Shown one piece after another: positions 27,948 through 38,700 of a DNA stretch of 64,000 bases. The notes under the pieces are model-generated. The model was not told the DNA's origin. It made no database searches and saw nothing but the letters and a program-made list of their open reading frames with translations. Origin of the DNA: Phascolomyces articulosus. Lineage: Eukaryota; Mucoromycota; Mucoromycetes; Mucorales; Lichtheimiaceae. The stretch spans positions 682,001 through 746,000 of the forward strand of contig JAIXMP010000001.1 in the NCBI GenBank assembly GCA_025677815.1, read 5' to 3'. Each line of letters starts with the position of its first letter. Positions within the stretch are counted from its first letter, which is position 1. Made by a program: the position numbers and the translations under genes.

Positions 27948-29334
27948 TTAATTATTTTTTATCCGACGAATATCATCTTCTGTTGCTTTAATATCTTCTA
28001 ATAATTTAAAATAAGCATCTGCTAATGTTTCAAATTCGGGTCCCATGTCTTGATAGGCTTGGATCTTTTTTTCTGCAAAAGAAAGTTGTGTTCGTGCATC
28101 TAAATATCGGTTTTCCAATATCGTTCGTAATGATTGTAATGCAGACACAAGATCGGAATCGTAGGTGGATAATAAGGTTGAAATATGTAAAATTCTATAA
28201 TAGAGTTAAAATAGGTTCATATTTAGTTTGAATATCATGCAAATTTGGCTCCACTACGATCCAGATAAAAAAATAGCTTCTTACTTTATCCGTAATAATA
28301 ATGAATCTGTTAAAGCACAATAATAAGCATCAAAAGATGCATTTTTCTTTTCTTCATCATCGCATTTAAATTCTCGAATAATGGCCCATACAGTGTCCAG
28401 CACCTCCAATGTTATCTGTAAACGAAATAACACAGTTTATATAAGTTTCTATGCAAATATATAAAATAGAGTACTCGTATATTCTTTTTACCTTTACAAA
28501 CCGAGTGATTAATTTATTTAATAACTCACGTTTAGCAGGTAATTGAACACGCATTCGAGTTAATGCTCGTTGATTTTCTTGAACTAATTGTACAATATCG
28601 TCGTCGTTATTATGATTATTATCACTGTTGCTATCATTGTTGCTATTATTTGAGCCGTTCTTGTTGGAAGGTGGTTCTTGGTATACTGATACGAGATCAT
28701 AGACTTGTTGATATTTTTCTTTCAAGGCGAGATCTATTTGATGATTTAATTTACTTTTGATTTGCTATATTAAATAATAATTCATCGTTTAGTTTCATTT
28801 TTGCATAAACGTTGTCATTATTGGGTTTGCCAATTACCATAGGTGCTACTTGGAGATCATTTTCGGTTAATCCAAATACTTGTTCTGCGTAACGTCGATG
28901 AGGCGGTTCAGAAGATATAGGTCGAAAAAGTACGTTTTCGATATATTTTTTTTCCTAGTAATATATGGAGAGATAAAAAAAAGTTGATATTTTTTCATTC
29001 TCGGGCAATCAAGGTGATCCTAAATAGTAGAGATATACCTCTTCAGTAAGAACTTTGGATCGATCGGGATCACTGATCAAGGATTGAATTTCGGAAAGTA
29101 ATAAACGTGTTTCGAAAAAAGGCTTTATATGATTTCGTTGAAACTATATATAAATACAAAGAATAAGCCCATGAGGAAAAAAAGGGGGGAAGTGGAAGGA
29201 TGGAAGGGGATCGCGTCTTTTTTTGGGTGAAAACAATTTACCTGATCCATTTTTCGTGTTGTGGTACGATGAGCAAAATTATCAGAAAAATGATCTCGAT
29301 GTATTTGATCTGTAATGGCATTATTACTTTCCAT
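27948..29334 (-). CDS. Probable HAUS augmin-like complex subunit 4 (6 exons)
   Basis: Predicted helical coiled-coil protein of 321 aa. Exons, descending: 29334-29242, 29143-29039, 28954-28838, 28764-28492, 28415-28285, 28194-27948, all in phase. I recognise it tentatively as HAUS4, an augmin subunit that recruits gamma-tubulin to spindle microtubules. Three blocks in the same order resemble animal HAUS4: FFETRLLLSEIQSLISD followed by FGLTENDLQVAPM; the mid region LEVLDTVWAIIREFK; and the C-terminal helix KKIQAYQDMGPEFETLADAY. A central Asn/Ser/Asp-rich stretch (about residues 130-160) is low complexity. There are no catalytic motifs. Alternative: another coiled-coil spindle or kinetochore protein. 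Family assignment rests on remembered sequence pattern, not a search. Confidence 0.6.
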
Positions 29335-32300
29335 GGTTTATATATCTATATTTATATAGGAGCAAAATAAATAAAATAAAAATGAAGGAGTGGGGAGAGA
29401 GAGGGGAAGGTTATTACATGAATATGCTGAAAAAGGATGTTCGTTTTAGAGTCACACACACAAAACACACATACTTGTCAATGCGGTACACTGAACAAAA
29501 ACAAAGTGGGTACCGAGGTTTTATATAAAATTTCCATCTTAGGACGCTATTCCGTTGGCCTAGAAGCGAGGGTCCTTTTTTTTTCTGCATTCATGTATGA
29601 TATCCAATACTCTGGAACCTACTAACATTAACAATAGTTGTAGTTGTTCGGATTAACTAATGGGAGATGCATGTTGTGTATATATGTTTTTTTGCATATT
29701 TCATTATCAATTTAACTAATAATGATATCATTATTTTTGTGGTTAGACTTTACCATGATTTTCACTCACTCACTTTTGGTAATCGATTCCACTACTTTAT
29801 ATTATTTCATAAAATTTTTAATTGATAGGCTATAATTCTTCCTTACAAACTACTATATACATAATCTTCTTCAGAAACAAGTAACTAATATATTTTTTTG
29901 TATGAAAGAAAGTAATATTACGGTTTTTAATATTATATAATATTACTAATATTAGTATTTATTTGAATCTTAACCTACTGACTAAAACAATAAATAATAA
30001 TTTCATAATAAATATGAAAACTCTTGATGATATATAGAAGAGGATTTAATCGATTTAATTCATTATGGAAATCATAAGAAAATAATATAAATATATCTTA
30101 TAGGAGGATCGTCATCCTAAAGAGATAATGCAGTTGTTGCACCTTACGTCATGCATGACAAAATAGGGAGAAAAGGGATTTTCTAGATATAAAAAAAATT
30201 GAAGCACGCATCGATCGATTTTTTCTATTAACTTTACTAAAACAATTTATGGTTTCTTGTATATTCTTTTAGTCAAATGAGTTGATTTATACCAGAGAGC
30301 ATAATGTATCATATCCTATTTAATTCATTACCAGCAAGACATAACAACGATATTTTTTATAAAAGCGTACAAGCAATCGAAACAAAAATTGATAACATGT
30401 GCCTCATTAAATGCTCTTCCAGCCGCAGGTCAACGCAAGAAGCAATGAATAACAGACAAAACAATTATACTTTTGTTATTTGATTATTAGCTTTGTACAT
30501 ATTGTTATCACAACAAGGCTTGTTGGTAAACTCTCCTTTTCATTCCTTGATACCCTACATGAAGTTGATTTAGACAAATCTGTTGATAACTCCACCACTA
30601 TCACCATAATTTATAACCGTCGTCATACACTACAGGCATCGTGCATCATAAATAAAAGAGATAAGATTCATATATATGATTATACTACAATGATGATCAT
30701 GATTAATATAAACAAAAATAGCTTGAAAGATTTTCGACCAACAAGGTTTTTTTTTTTTGGAGATCTATAAATTTCATAATACCGTGTCATCTATACTCAA
30801 TTCCCCACTTTTTTGTGTATTATAAAGAAAATATGGAGGTCCGTGCTGATGAACGGAGTTAAGCAGTTGGTGACAACAATAGGATCAATAGAAACATATA
30901 AGTTCTTTTATACCTGCATTGATCCATTACCCGCGTAAAGCTTACTTTCTATAGTGATACAAGCAACTTATGATCCAGTATACTAGTTGGGTTGTTCCAA
31001 GCACACTGTTCGGATATTATAGGACTTTGTATTTCGCATTAGTTTGTACCGCTGTATCCATACAAAAAAAAGTTTATCAAATAGCCATAGGTACCTAGGT
31101 ATATGTCGAATCCACTCATGGTATGGACACACACATTTGCCATTGGAACATTAGATTCTTGATCTTTGAGCCCTGATTCTTCATTTGCAAGATTAGATTC
31201 ATCACTATTTTACCCCTTTTTTAATACCACAGGTCATAACAATCTCTCGTACACTAATAGAAAATAGTTTTATTTAAACCATAAATTAAGTTGAAATAAT
31301 GGTTCATGCATTACAAAATATATGAACCTTTGAACTTGGTGCTAACATATATACTAAAAAGAAGCATAAAACACGCTCTTCAATAAGCAGTAAGAAGGGC
31401 TATATGTTACGCCACTCCCTGCCCCGTTCTTCAAGTGTTTTAAAATGATTCTTGTCATATCTTCCAACATGGAATAATAGAGCAATGTCTTTTAATATAC
31501 AATTCCCTGATTTTCGTGACAGCCCATTATTTCATATGGTTATTATTACCAGAGTAATACCTAACAATATACTCTTTCAAATCCATATATGAAATCACGT
31601 GATTTTTGAGAAGCCAAAAAATATAAATTGGACCCAAAAATTCGGCTGAGTTTAATTTCTCTTTCTTTCTCTTTCTCTCTTTTCAGGATCGACGAAACAC
31701 GAAACGAAGTAAGGCACCGTTTTATTTATTATATCTTTTTCCTCCATTCCTTTTTTTTGTAGTTTAATGAAGGTGTTCATTCCATTTTCTTTTAATTTTT
31801 TTATAATACCTGTTTTAAAATTTTCTTAACCTCACTTTTTTTTTCTACATTAAAGGATGACAGCACCAAAACAGACGACGAAAATAAATGACGAACGTAA
31901 CGCAATCTACACGAAATGCATAACACTCAATGGAATTTGCAGGTCGAGACTGTGAATTCTGTTGGTTGTTCAATGCACGAAAGGAATCAGATTGCTTGTT
32001 GAAAACATTTTTTTTACTCCCTCATCCTTTTTCTCTTTACTCTGCGTACCGTTGCAATGGCGTTTTTGTCCTACTTTGCTGTAGATTACAACTTGAGCAG
32101 GTATCCTCACTTGTGATTTTGCAGAATCGATAGTGGTTAGCCAACACGGTTTTCTTACTTGCTATGTATCCAATGCTCCTGGTTGGTGCAGCGATATTAT
32201 ATTCTCTCGACGGGTTAATATCCTTGGGCTTGTAAGGGATTAGTGACTTTATTAGACTAGAAGTGGTGTTCCTAATCTAATGGGGTTGCAAGTGCAGTAG

Positions 32301-33290
32301 GGTCGACATTGGTGCAGATGTCGCAGCTCGGCCAATGCCTACTGTGCGCAACTTTTTGTTGTTCAGGAAATATACTTAGGGGAAAATGGTAGTACCCGGG
32401 TGTCGTTTCCGATTCTTTATTGCTTTTATATATTTTTTATGTTAAGTACAGAAGTACTGAGTCTTTTTAGGCGAATTCTCTCTTTTTCTTAACTTCTTGT
32501 TTTCTTCGACTTTTTGATTCCTTCAACAATACAACAACAATCGAAAGACGTAACGACAGCACCATAATATCAGCGAGGCACAACGTCAACAACAAAGTAT
32601 CGTTACAACAAAACACAACAGCGCCTCGGGAATCATGATGCTACCTCCTCGTGGTGATTCCTGGAAACGTGTCTTTCTTTTTTTTTTTTTTTTTTTGTCT
32701 TCAACGACATAAAAAAAAAGAAATTCACGGCGAACAGCATCACATTCTTGACCTTCTATAATTTTCAAATTGATTATAATAAATATTTTTTTTTATTATT
32801 TTATCTATCATCGTTATCATTGTTTGCTTGTTTTTTCTTGACAAAAATGGGGTTTAATTGGGCTGTGTGTGCCTTCAGGTTCTTTGTGATACGATTTAGT
32901 TAGGGCCGAAATGTAAAACGAAAAGCTGCATTAATGAGTGTGTGTATTTTTTTTTCGGCATATTCATATTTCTTTTTGTGCTTTGATCACGCTCCCTAAT
33001 CATAAAATAATAAATTATATTATTACCCAATTCTTTTTATTGCTTTCTGTTTTTATTCATTCTTAGAGCACCGGCAGCGGTTGCTTGTAAAAAAAATGTG
33101 TAAATTAATGGGTTTAAAGTACTTGTAACACTACATGGTTTCTAATATTTTTTTTTCACAGTCGTTTTTTGTAAAGGTATCAGTAAAAGTATATGACAGG
33201 TCTGCTTTAAATTGAGAATAAAAACCAGTATCGACGAAAACTTTTTCTCTCCCTTCATTCTTTATACTTTAAAAATAATCCAACATTCCA
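29335..33290. other. 4 kb gene-poor region bordering the accessory island
   Basis: No multi-exon gene could be built. 29335-31640 is plain AT-rich sequence. 31640-32770 is less AT-rich, with transcript-like signals (separate entry). 32770-33290 leads into the transposon; a GAGCACCGGCAGCGG motif preceded by TTA at 33063-33080 may be a terminal inverted repeat. Confidence 0.45.
31645..32768. other. Unexplained, less AT-rich segment with transcript-like signals
   Basis: A CT-rich tract (31653-31685) is followed by a short leader, a GTAAGG donor-like site at about 31709, an AAAG acceptor-like site, and an ATG at 31857 opening a 32-codon frame (MTAPKQTTKINDERNAIYTK...) that stops at 31955. From about 32140 to 32700 the composition is unlike the flanks, with many CG dinucleotides and CAACAA runs, but no long frame on either strand. 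It could be a decayed retroelement, a non-coding transcript or a gene remnant. I do not recognise it. Confidence 0.3.
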
Positions 33291-33380
33291 ACAACTTATT
33301 AAAGAAGCAATTCTTATTGATGAAGATATTGATCACATAAGAAGAAAAAGACAACAAACTTCGAATCGACTTTTAGCCTT

Positions 33381-33415
<35 letters not shown>

Positions 33416-34708
33416 CGCTTATCGTGTTCGTAAGCGTAAAGAGAGTGGTGGTTCTGTTGTTGGTCGTAGGGTGAAAGATCGTCATCGTGGCTTATTTCAT
33501 GAACTTCTTATGGAAGATTACTTCAATGAAGATCGCCTACACGATGAAAAGACTTTTCGACGTCGATTCCGTATGCGACGCGAATTGTTTTTACGTATTT
33601 GTGACAAGTTGAAGACCGATTTCAGGTACTTTCAACAATGATCTGATGCTGCTGGTCGTTTGGGTTTTTCGACCCTCCAAAATGTTACTGCCGCTATGCG
33701 AATGCTAGCATATGGAGCACCTACTGATGCTGTCGATGATTATATAAGAATGGGCGAGTCGACTGCAAGGTAGACATTGAAACTATTTTGTCGCACCATT
33801 ATTACGTCGTTTGGTGAGAAGGAATACTTCCGTTCGCCCAATGAGGATGACTTGAGGCGTTTACTTGCCATTGGAGAGCAACGTGAGTTCCCTGGTACGC
33901 TTGGTTCGGTGGATTGTACGCATTGGAGATGGAGGAATTGTCCCAAGGCTTGGCATGGAATGTTTACGTCAGGTAAAGAAGGTGGTGCAACGGTGATTCT
34001 GGAGGCTGTTGCTTCAAGATTTGTGGATCTGGCATTCGTTTTCGATGTGCCAGGTTCAAATAATGATCTCAATGTCTTACATAAATCCCCTTTGTTTGAC
34101 GATGTTATTTATGATTGTGCACCTGTGTCAATGGCCATGAATACAACATGGGATATTATTTGGCTGATGGTATTTACCCTTCTTGGGCTACAATGGTCGG
34201 GGCTATACCTTGTCCGGCGGGGAACAAGCAAAAGGTATGTTTATTTTTTTTTAACAAATTTATTATCTAATCTACGGAAAGATGAATATATGAAACCATA
34301 AAACATGAACAGATACCTAAACCGTCATTCATATGAATGTAGCATTTCAAAGCAAGACAAGAAGGTGCAAGAAAGGATATTGAACGTGCTTTTGGGGTTT
34401 TACAGGCACGATTTGCTATTATAAGAGAGCCAGCACGTATGTGGTCTGTTGCTGAGCTTTCTAACATTATGACTACATGTATCATTCTTCATAATATGGT
34501 TGTCGAAGATCAGAGAGATAATTATGAGTCCTTTGATTATGAGCAATGTTCTTTCACAGTTTCTCAGTCATTTTCTCATGATAATGAAGCTAGTGAACAT
34601 GTAATTCATTCTTGCAGAAATGATGTAAGAAACAGTTCTGTTCATTTTCGATTACAGAATGATCTTGTTGGACATCTATGGCAAAATCATGGCGAAAGCT
34701 CTGAATAA
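33291..34708 (+). pseudogene. Decayed PIF/Harbinger-type transposase
   Basis: DDE transposase/nuclease of the Harbinger (HARBI1-like) superfamily, inactivated. Coding similarity begins at about 33291 (QQLIKEAILIDEDID), is interrupted by a 29-bp poly-A run (33384-33412), and continues through RRFRMRRELFLRICDKL. It has two in-frame stops, TGA at 33639-33641 and TAG at 33771-33773, and a frameshift near 34118-34126. An intron (34235-34342) precedes the last exon, which ends at 34708. The catalytic triad can still be seen: Asp in GSVDCTHW, Asp in FDVPGSNNDLNVL and Glu in RKDIERAFGVLQARF. The last exon is intact and the gaps are few, so the insertion looks fairly recent. Confidence 0.85.
33384..33412. 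repeat. 29-bp poly-A tract interrupting the transposase
   Basis: A pure A run inside the transposase coding sequence, between an Ala-Lys codon stretch and RVRKRKES. Probably slippage expansion of a Lys-codon tract. Confidence 0.9.
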
Positions 34709-34783
34709 ACATTTCATTTCTTTCACAGTACTTACCTCTCCTTTCATATGCAATAAAAAAATGCTTTACAAATGTTTATTATT

Positions 34784-35344
34784 CTATTCACTTATCCCTT
34801 GGATTTCATTTGCCTCTTGGATTTGGTTATCATCCTCAGCTGTCTCTTCCTCAACTGTCTCTCCTACGCCCACGTTCTCTCTCTCTCTCTCTTCCTCTTC
34901 TTCTTCTCTCTCCGTTCTTTTGAAAATCCTTTCGTGCATTCTCTCATAGTATGCACGCTGGAACGCAGCCATGTTGGTCATACCCACACTCATAGCCGCA
35001 TTATCTGACATGCGCTGAGAATTAAAAGTAATTCTCTTCAATTGAGCAACCCTTTCCCTTTCAAGGAGATTTTGCTCCTGAGTCAACTGCAACTCCTGCT
35101 CCTCTAACTCAATAGCACGGCCTTTATCCTTACGCTGCCTCTTGTTGGCTCGTTCTTGGGCCTTGGCTTGATGCTGACCGATTGGTCTTGCATCCATGGT
35201 GGAATCTTCGGCGGAGGTGGTACCTTGCTTCTGCTTCCACGATTTCCACTTCTGCGCTCCCTTAAGGATATCCCAACAATGCTTCATCTTCCACTTCTTC
35301 ATGTTCTTGGTGAGCATTGTCTTCAAACGCAGCGAAAATACGCT
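34784..35344 (-). CDS. Transposon accessory ORF (NAM-associated/Myb-like C-terminal domain), partial
   Basis: Convergent to the transposase and ending 76 bp from it. The frame encodes KMKHCWDILKGAQKWKSWK, the hallmark of the 'no apical meristem-associated C-terminal' segment of the Myb/SANT-like second protein of PIF/Harbinger elements, then a long Glu/Arg/Gln coiled coil (EQELQLTQEQNLLERER) and an acidic tail. These proteins help bind transposon ends and import the transposase. The frame opens at a TATATAG acceptor-like site (about 35345) with no ATG. The exon(s) carrying the N-terminal SANT domain are not found upstream, so the gene is either truncated or has a distant 5' exon. No internal stop is seen. 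Confidence 0.65.
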   Translation of the reverse strand, partial: SVFSLRLKTMLTKNMKKWKMKHCWDILKGAQKWKSWKQKQGTTSAEDSTMDARPIGQHQAKAQERANKRQRKDKGRAIELEEQELQLTQEQNLLERERVAQLKRITFNSQRMSDNAAMSVGMTNMAAFQRAYYERMHERIFKRTEREEEEEERERENVGVGETVEEETAEDDNQIQEANEIQGISE

Positions 35345-35849
35345 TATACTATATATGCAGGTAAGTTCCTTTTTTCGTATAACCTATCATAGATAAAACT
35401 CAAAACAACATAAATCCTAAAAGAAAAAACTCTAAAAAATCATCTTGTCGTCGTCATTTTCACCACTCCGATATATAGTAGAAGTCCATCCCCTTCTTTT
35501 GCATAAAAATCAATAAGTTCTAATTTAAAAAAAGAGAATGGTCTCACTTCTTTTTTTTATTATCATGTCGAAAAGAAAGAAGTGATAATTGCTATATTTA
35601 GAATAAAGACAACGAACATATAGCAATACTACAATAGCCAATTGATAAAATAGACTCTTTCCCTCATACGTAATTACTATCAAAGAGCTCTTCATAAAAT
35701 ATGATGATCATTAAAAAGCAAAAGGTTACAGTAATACTCATAATTATACAGAGTGTTTATTATAATGCTCCCCAATTTAGAAGTAGTGGGTCATAACATG
35801 CATAAAAATTTATCAAGTATTTAAATAAACGTAAACACCACAATGTTCA
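35345..35849. other. Intergenic, transposon right side to HET gene
   Basis: About 500 bp of AT-rich DNA with no coding frame and no recognisable transposon terminus. It includes the 3' flank of the HET-like gene. Confidence 0.5.
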
Positions 35850-38260
35850 TTATTGGAGAATGAATTCTTGTTCATCTTGAATAAAACTAGATTCATTAAA
35901 TTTCATTTCTTTTTTTACAATATAAGGTTCACCACTTGTGATACGATACCCAATAAACTCGATCAGCTTTTCTACAACACATACACCAATTGCTTTGTAG
36001 TATGGCATGGTATTCTTGTTGCTCTTTATGCTCTTTATCTTGGTAATAACTGGCATAACAGCATGCTCAGTTCCTTTCCCAATATTATAACATATATCAG
36101 AAAGAATAATACATTCCAAAACGTCACTGTCTTTCTCATTGGTAGTTGTCAGTGATAACCAAGCTCCCGATGCCATTGGCGATGATGCGGCCAGTGGCAC
36201 TTCTTGCTTTAGTGCTGATACATCGTTGATCCAAACCATTCGATTGCTGTTGGAATCTGGTACGACGGGCAGTATATGTGTTGTTTTCAAACCAAAATAA
36301 GCAAGTGGATCACCTTCGTCATCAATATGGTCATTATTTTTACTATACTTTCCAGGTGGCTGACAGTGTCTTGTATTGATGAAGGTCAGATTTTTGCCTT
36401 CGGTTACTGAAATAACTATTGGGTCTGAAATATCATGTTCGTTTGTTGCTGAAATTCTAGTCGTGGATCGTTCCATGCTATTAATCATCTCTGATATGGG
36501 TTTCAGTAGTTTTGCTGTACTGCAACGCGTTTTTGTATTACCAAAGTCCATGAATGTTTCGTCTTCTTGTTTTTGGATCAACACTCGAACATAACGAGAT
36601 GCAATATGTAATTTTTCACCTTGGACATTGCATTTATTAGTTGATATTGGTGATATAGGATATAATAAGCCTCGTCTCCATGTTTGAATATGAATCCCAT
36701 TGTTGATATTGTTCCCTGTCCATGATGGTAAACCCGCCTGATTATATATCCTAGATAGCGACCCAGCACCTGTCACATTTTCATCGGAATATTCTTGTTG
36801 TATTAAATTAAACGAGTTGGTGTGATTGCCATTTCTAGTGAGATGAAATCGTTTGGAAAGGTTTACAGCCACTGAATTTGACGGAACTCCAAACAGCAAC
36901 AGTGTCAAATCCTTGGTAATCAAATTACTATAAAATGCCATTGATAAATCAGCAATGGATTGATCATAGCTAATCGTCATATTTTCCATTATTTGAGGCA
37001 ACATATTGGCAAGAGCAAAAATACGATCTTGAAGAATAGAACACGTCCTTGTACGTGCATGGAATAGAATGTCACTGGCACTCCAAGTATTTTTGAAATT
37101 TGACGATGATTCAGTAATATCAGTACCACTACTTCGAACACAAAGATTGTATATCAATGATGAAGATTGAGATTCGTTGGAATAGAGTCTCGATTTTATA
37201 TCTTTGGACCAAATATATGTGTTGCGGCCAATAAAAAGAATCTGTTGAGATGCAATCGCTTCTTGTAATGTCCATAAACTTTTTCCCCATTCAGTGTACG
37301 GTAACGGTAACTCCCGGACTGCTGCATTATCCATAGAACTATCGTTTGGTTTCATTAATTCAGGTACTAACGCAATAGTGCAATAAGCGTTACTGTAAAT
37401 TTGATGCATGTGCCGTATTTCATGTGCTTTTTTCTGTGGATCATCATAATCAATGCACATTCGGTCAAACCAAATATATTGGATGTTGAAATCTTTGCAT
37501 ATTTGTTGAATTAAGCCCTTGAAGTTAGTTTTTCGTCGCTGCTCCACTGATGGCTGGTGTTGTTTTTGTAGCTTATTGAGTATATTTTTCAACATATCAT
37601 CATTTTCTCCCCTAATATCTTTGGGTATAACATCTCGAAGAAGTGTTAAATTATTATCAGTTTCGTCATCAATGGAATCTTGGCTTGTTCTTGCTGGAAT
37701 ACCATTATCTGCTGAATTTTGCTCTGTTCTGGCCAACATATCATCATGTGGGCCTTCTTCCAATACCTTTAATATTTGTTGCATAGAGAAAATCGCAGAT
37801 GATTTATTTATTGAAGAGTCGTCGATACTTATTATTTCATGCTGTTGGTCTGTCATTATTACTGGAGAGCCCATAGAGTCAGTGTCGGCTGGAATATTCA
37901 TCCCGTGTTCTCTTGCATATGACAATGCATAATAGGGACCTTGAACAGTAGATCCAGGAATTACTTTCATATCATCCGTTCGAACAAGATAGGTGGGTCT
38001 GAATTGCTCTTTTCCATGGGATAAAAAAAAGCATATTCATTATTGAAAAGGAATAAACATATTGTATAAGTTTATAGTCTACTCTATCTTTAATCACTGC
38101 TACTGAAATATACAATATTTTATGGATTACCTTTTTGTTTTTGAGTGGAATACGACGGTTCTCCTTCAACCTTGTGTTTCTCTTGTTCGTCGAAAAACAA
38201 ATTAGAAGAAGATTCTCCTTTCATTGGGCCAGTTAAATATCTCTCGTATGTGATGTACAT
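35850..38260 (-). CDS. HET-domain (heterokaryon incompatibility-like) protein 1 (2 exons)
   Basis: Predicted 762 aa. Exon 1 38260-38131 and exon 2 38008-35850 join in phase, giving EQFRPTYLVRTDD, which parallels KFRPTWLVKVSEW in the second HET gene of this window. HET-domain hallmarks: YYALSYAREHG (usually YxALSYxWG), IQYIWFDRMCIDYDD (about residues 217-232), EIRHMHQIYSNAYCTIALVP, and SLWTLQEAIASQQILFIG (about 287-304). A long acidic/Ser insertion separates the first and second motifs. The C-terminal half has no recognised domain but shares YYKAIGVCVVE with YKAIGIYILG in the paralog. In ascomycetes HET proteins trigger non-self recognition cell death; the role here is unknown. The first motif lacks the usual Trp-Gly. 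Confidence 0.75.
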
Positions 38261-38700
38261 TTTTTAAAATAATGAATTAGAGAGAATAGTGGTTCAATTT
38301 CGAAAAATGGAAATAGATAAAAGGAAAAGAATTGAAAAACAAAGTTTAAAAAACAATAGAGAGTTTTTAAAAGAAATGAGTTTTCTTGTAAGACAGGAAA
38401 AGTCAAACTATAAATAAACCTCTTCTCAATGGTAAACACGTGTTTGCTTGTGGTAAGTAGTTAACTCCTAATTATTATTATTCAGAAGGACAGTTTAATG
38501 GCACCTGTTGAGATGGTATCACGAAATAATTGGAAAGAGATAGAATGATGCAGAAATTCAATAATTCCCAAATCGAAACAAATACAACATAAATAAATAC
38601 TTTTTCGATTGTAAAAATTATTAATTACATATTTTGCTTTAGAATTCTACTTTATTTACGGTTTGTGAGAAGAAATTGCTTTTTTAGGATTTATAATAAT
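38261..38700. other. Intergenic between HET gene 1 and ECH1 copy A
   Basis: About 440 bp, AT-rich. The left half is the HET gene promoter side; the right half is the 3' flank of the isomerase copy. Nothing else seen. Confidence 0.5.

Larger units (their letters stand above)
33066..35344. mobile_element. PIF/Harbinger-type DNA transposon, degraded
   Basis: Composite of the transposase pseudogene (+) and the NAM/Myb-associated ORF (-), the two-gene convergent arrangement of this superfamily. The left boundary is placed provisionally at TTA + GAGCACCGGCAGCGG (33063-33080), which resembles Harbinger termini and a 3-bp target site. I found no matching inverted copy to the right, up to the HET-like gene at 35850, so the right end may be deleted. 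Confidence 0.55.

Noticed and set aside
30835..30890. Sequence CGGAGTTAAGCAG resembling the core of 5S rRNA
   Set aside because: Only about 15-20 bp resemble the 5S GAAGTTAAGC region. The flanking stems, loop sequences and 3' half do not match, so it is not called a 5S gene.
32270..32345. Possible LTR end plus primer-binding site (TTGGTGCAGATG)
   Set aside because: The motif does not match a tRNA 3' end convincingly, there is no second LTR within reach and no gag/pol frame follows.
34659..35396. Plus-strand Ser/Leu-rich frames opposite the NAM-associated ORF
   Set aside because: They are antisense shadows of the Glu/Arg-rich coiled coil.
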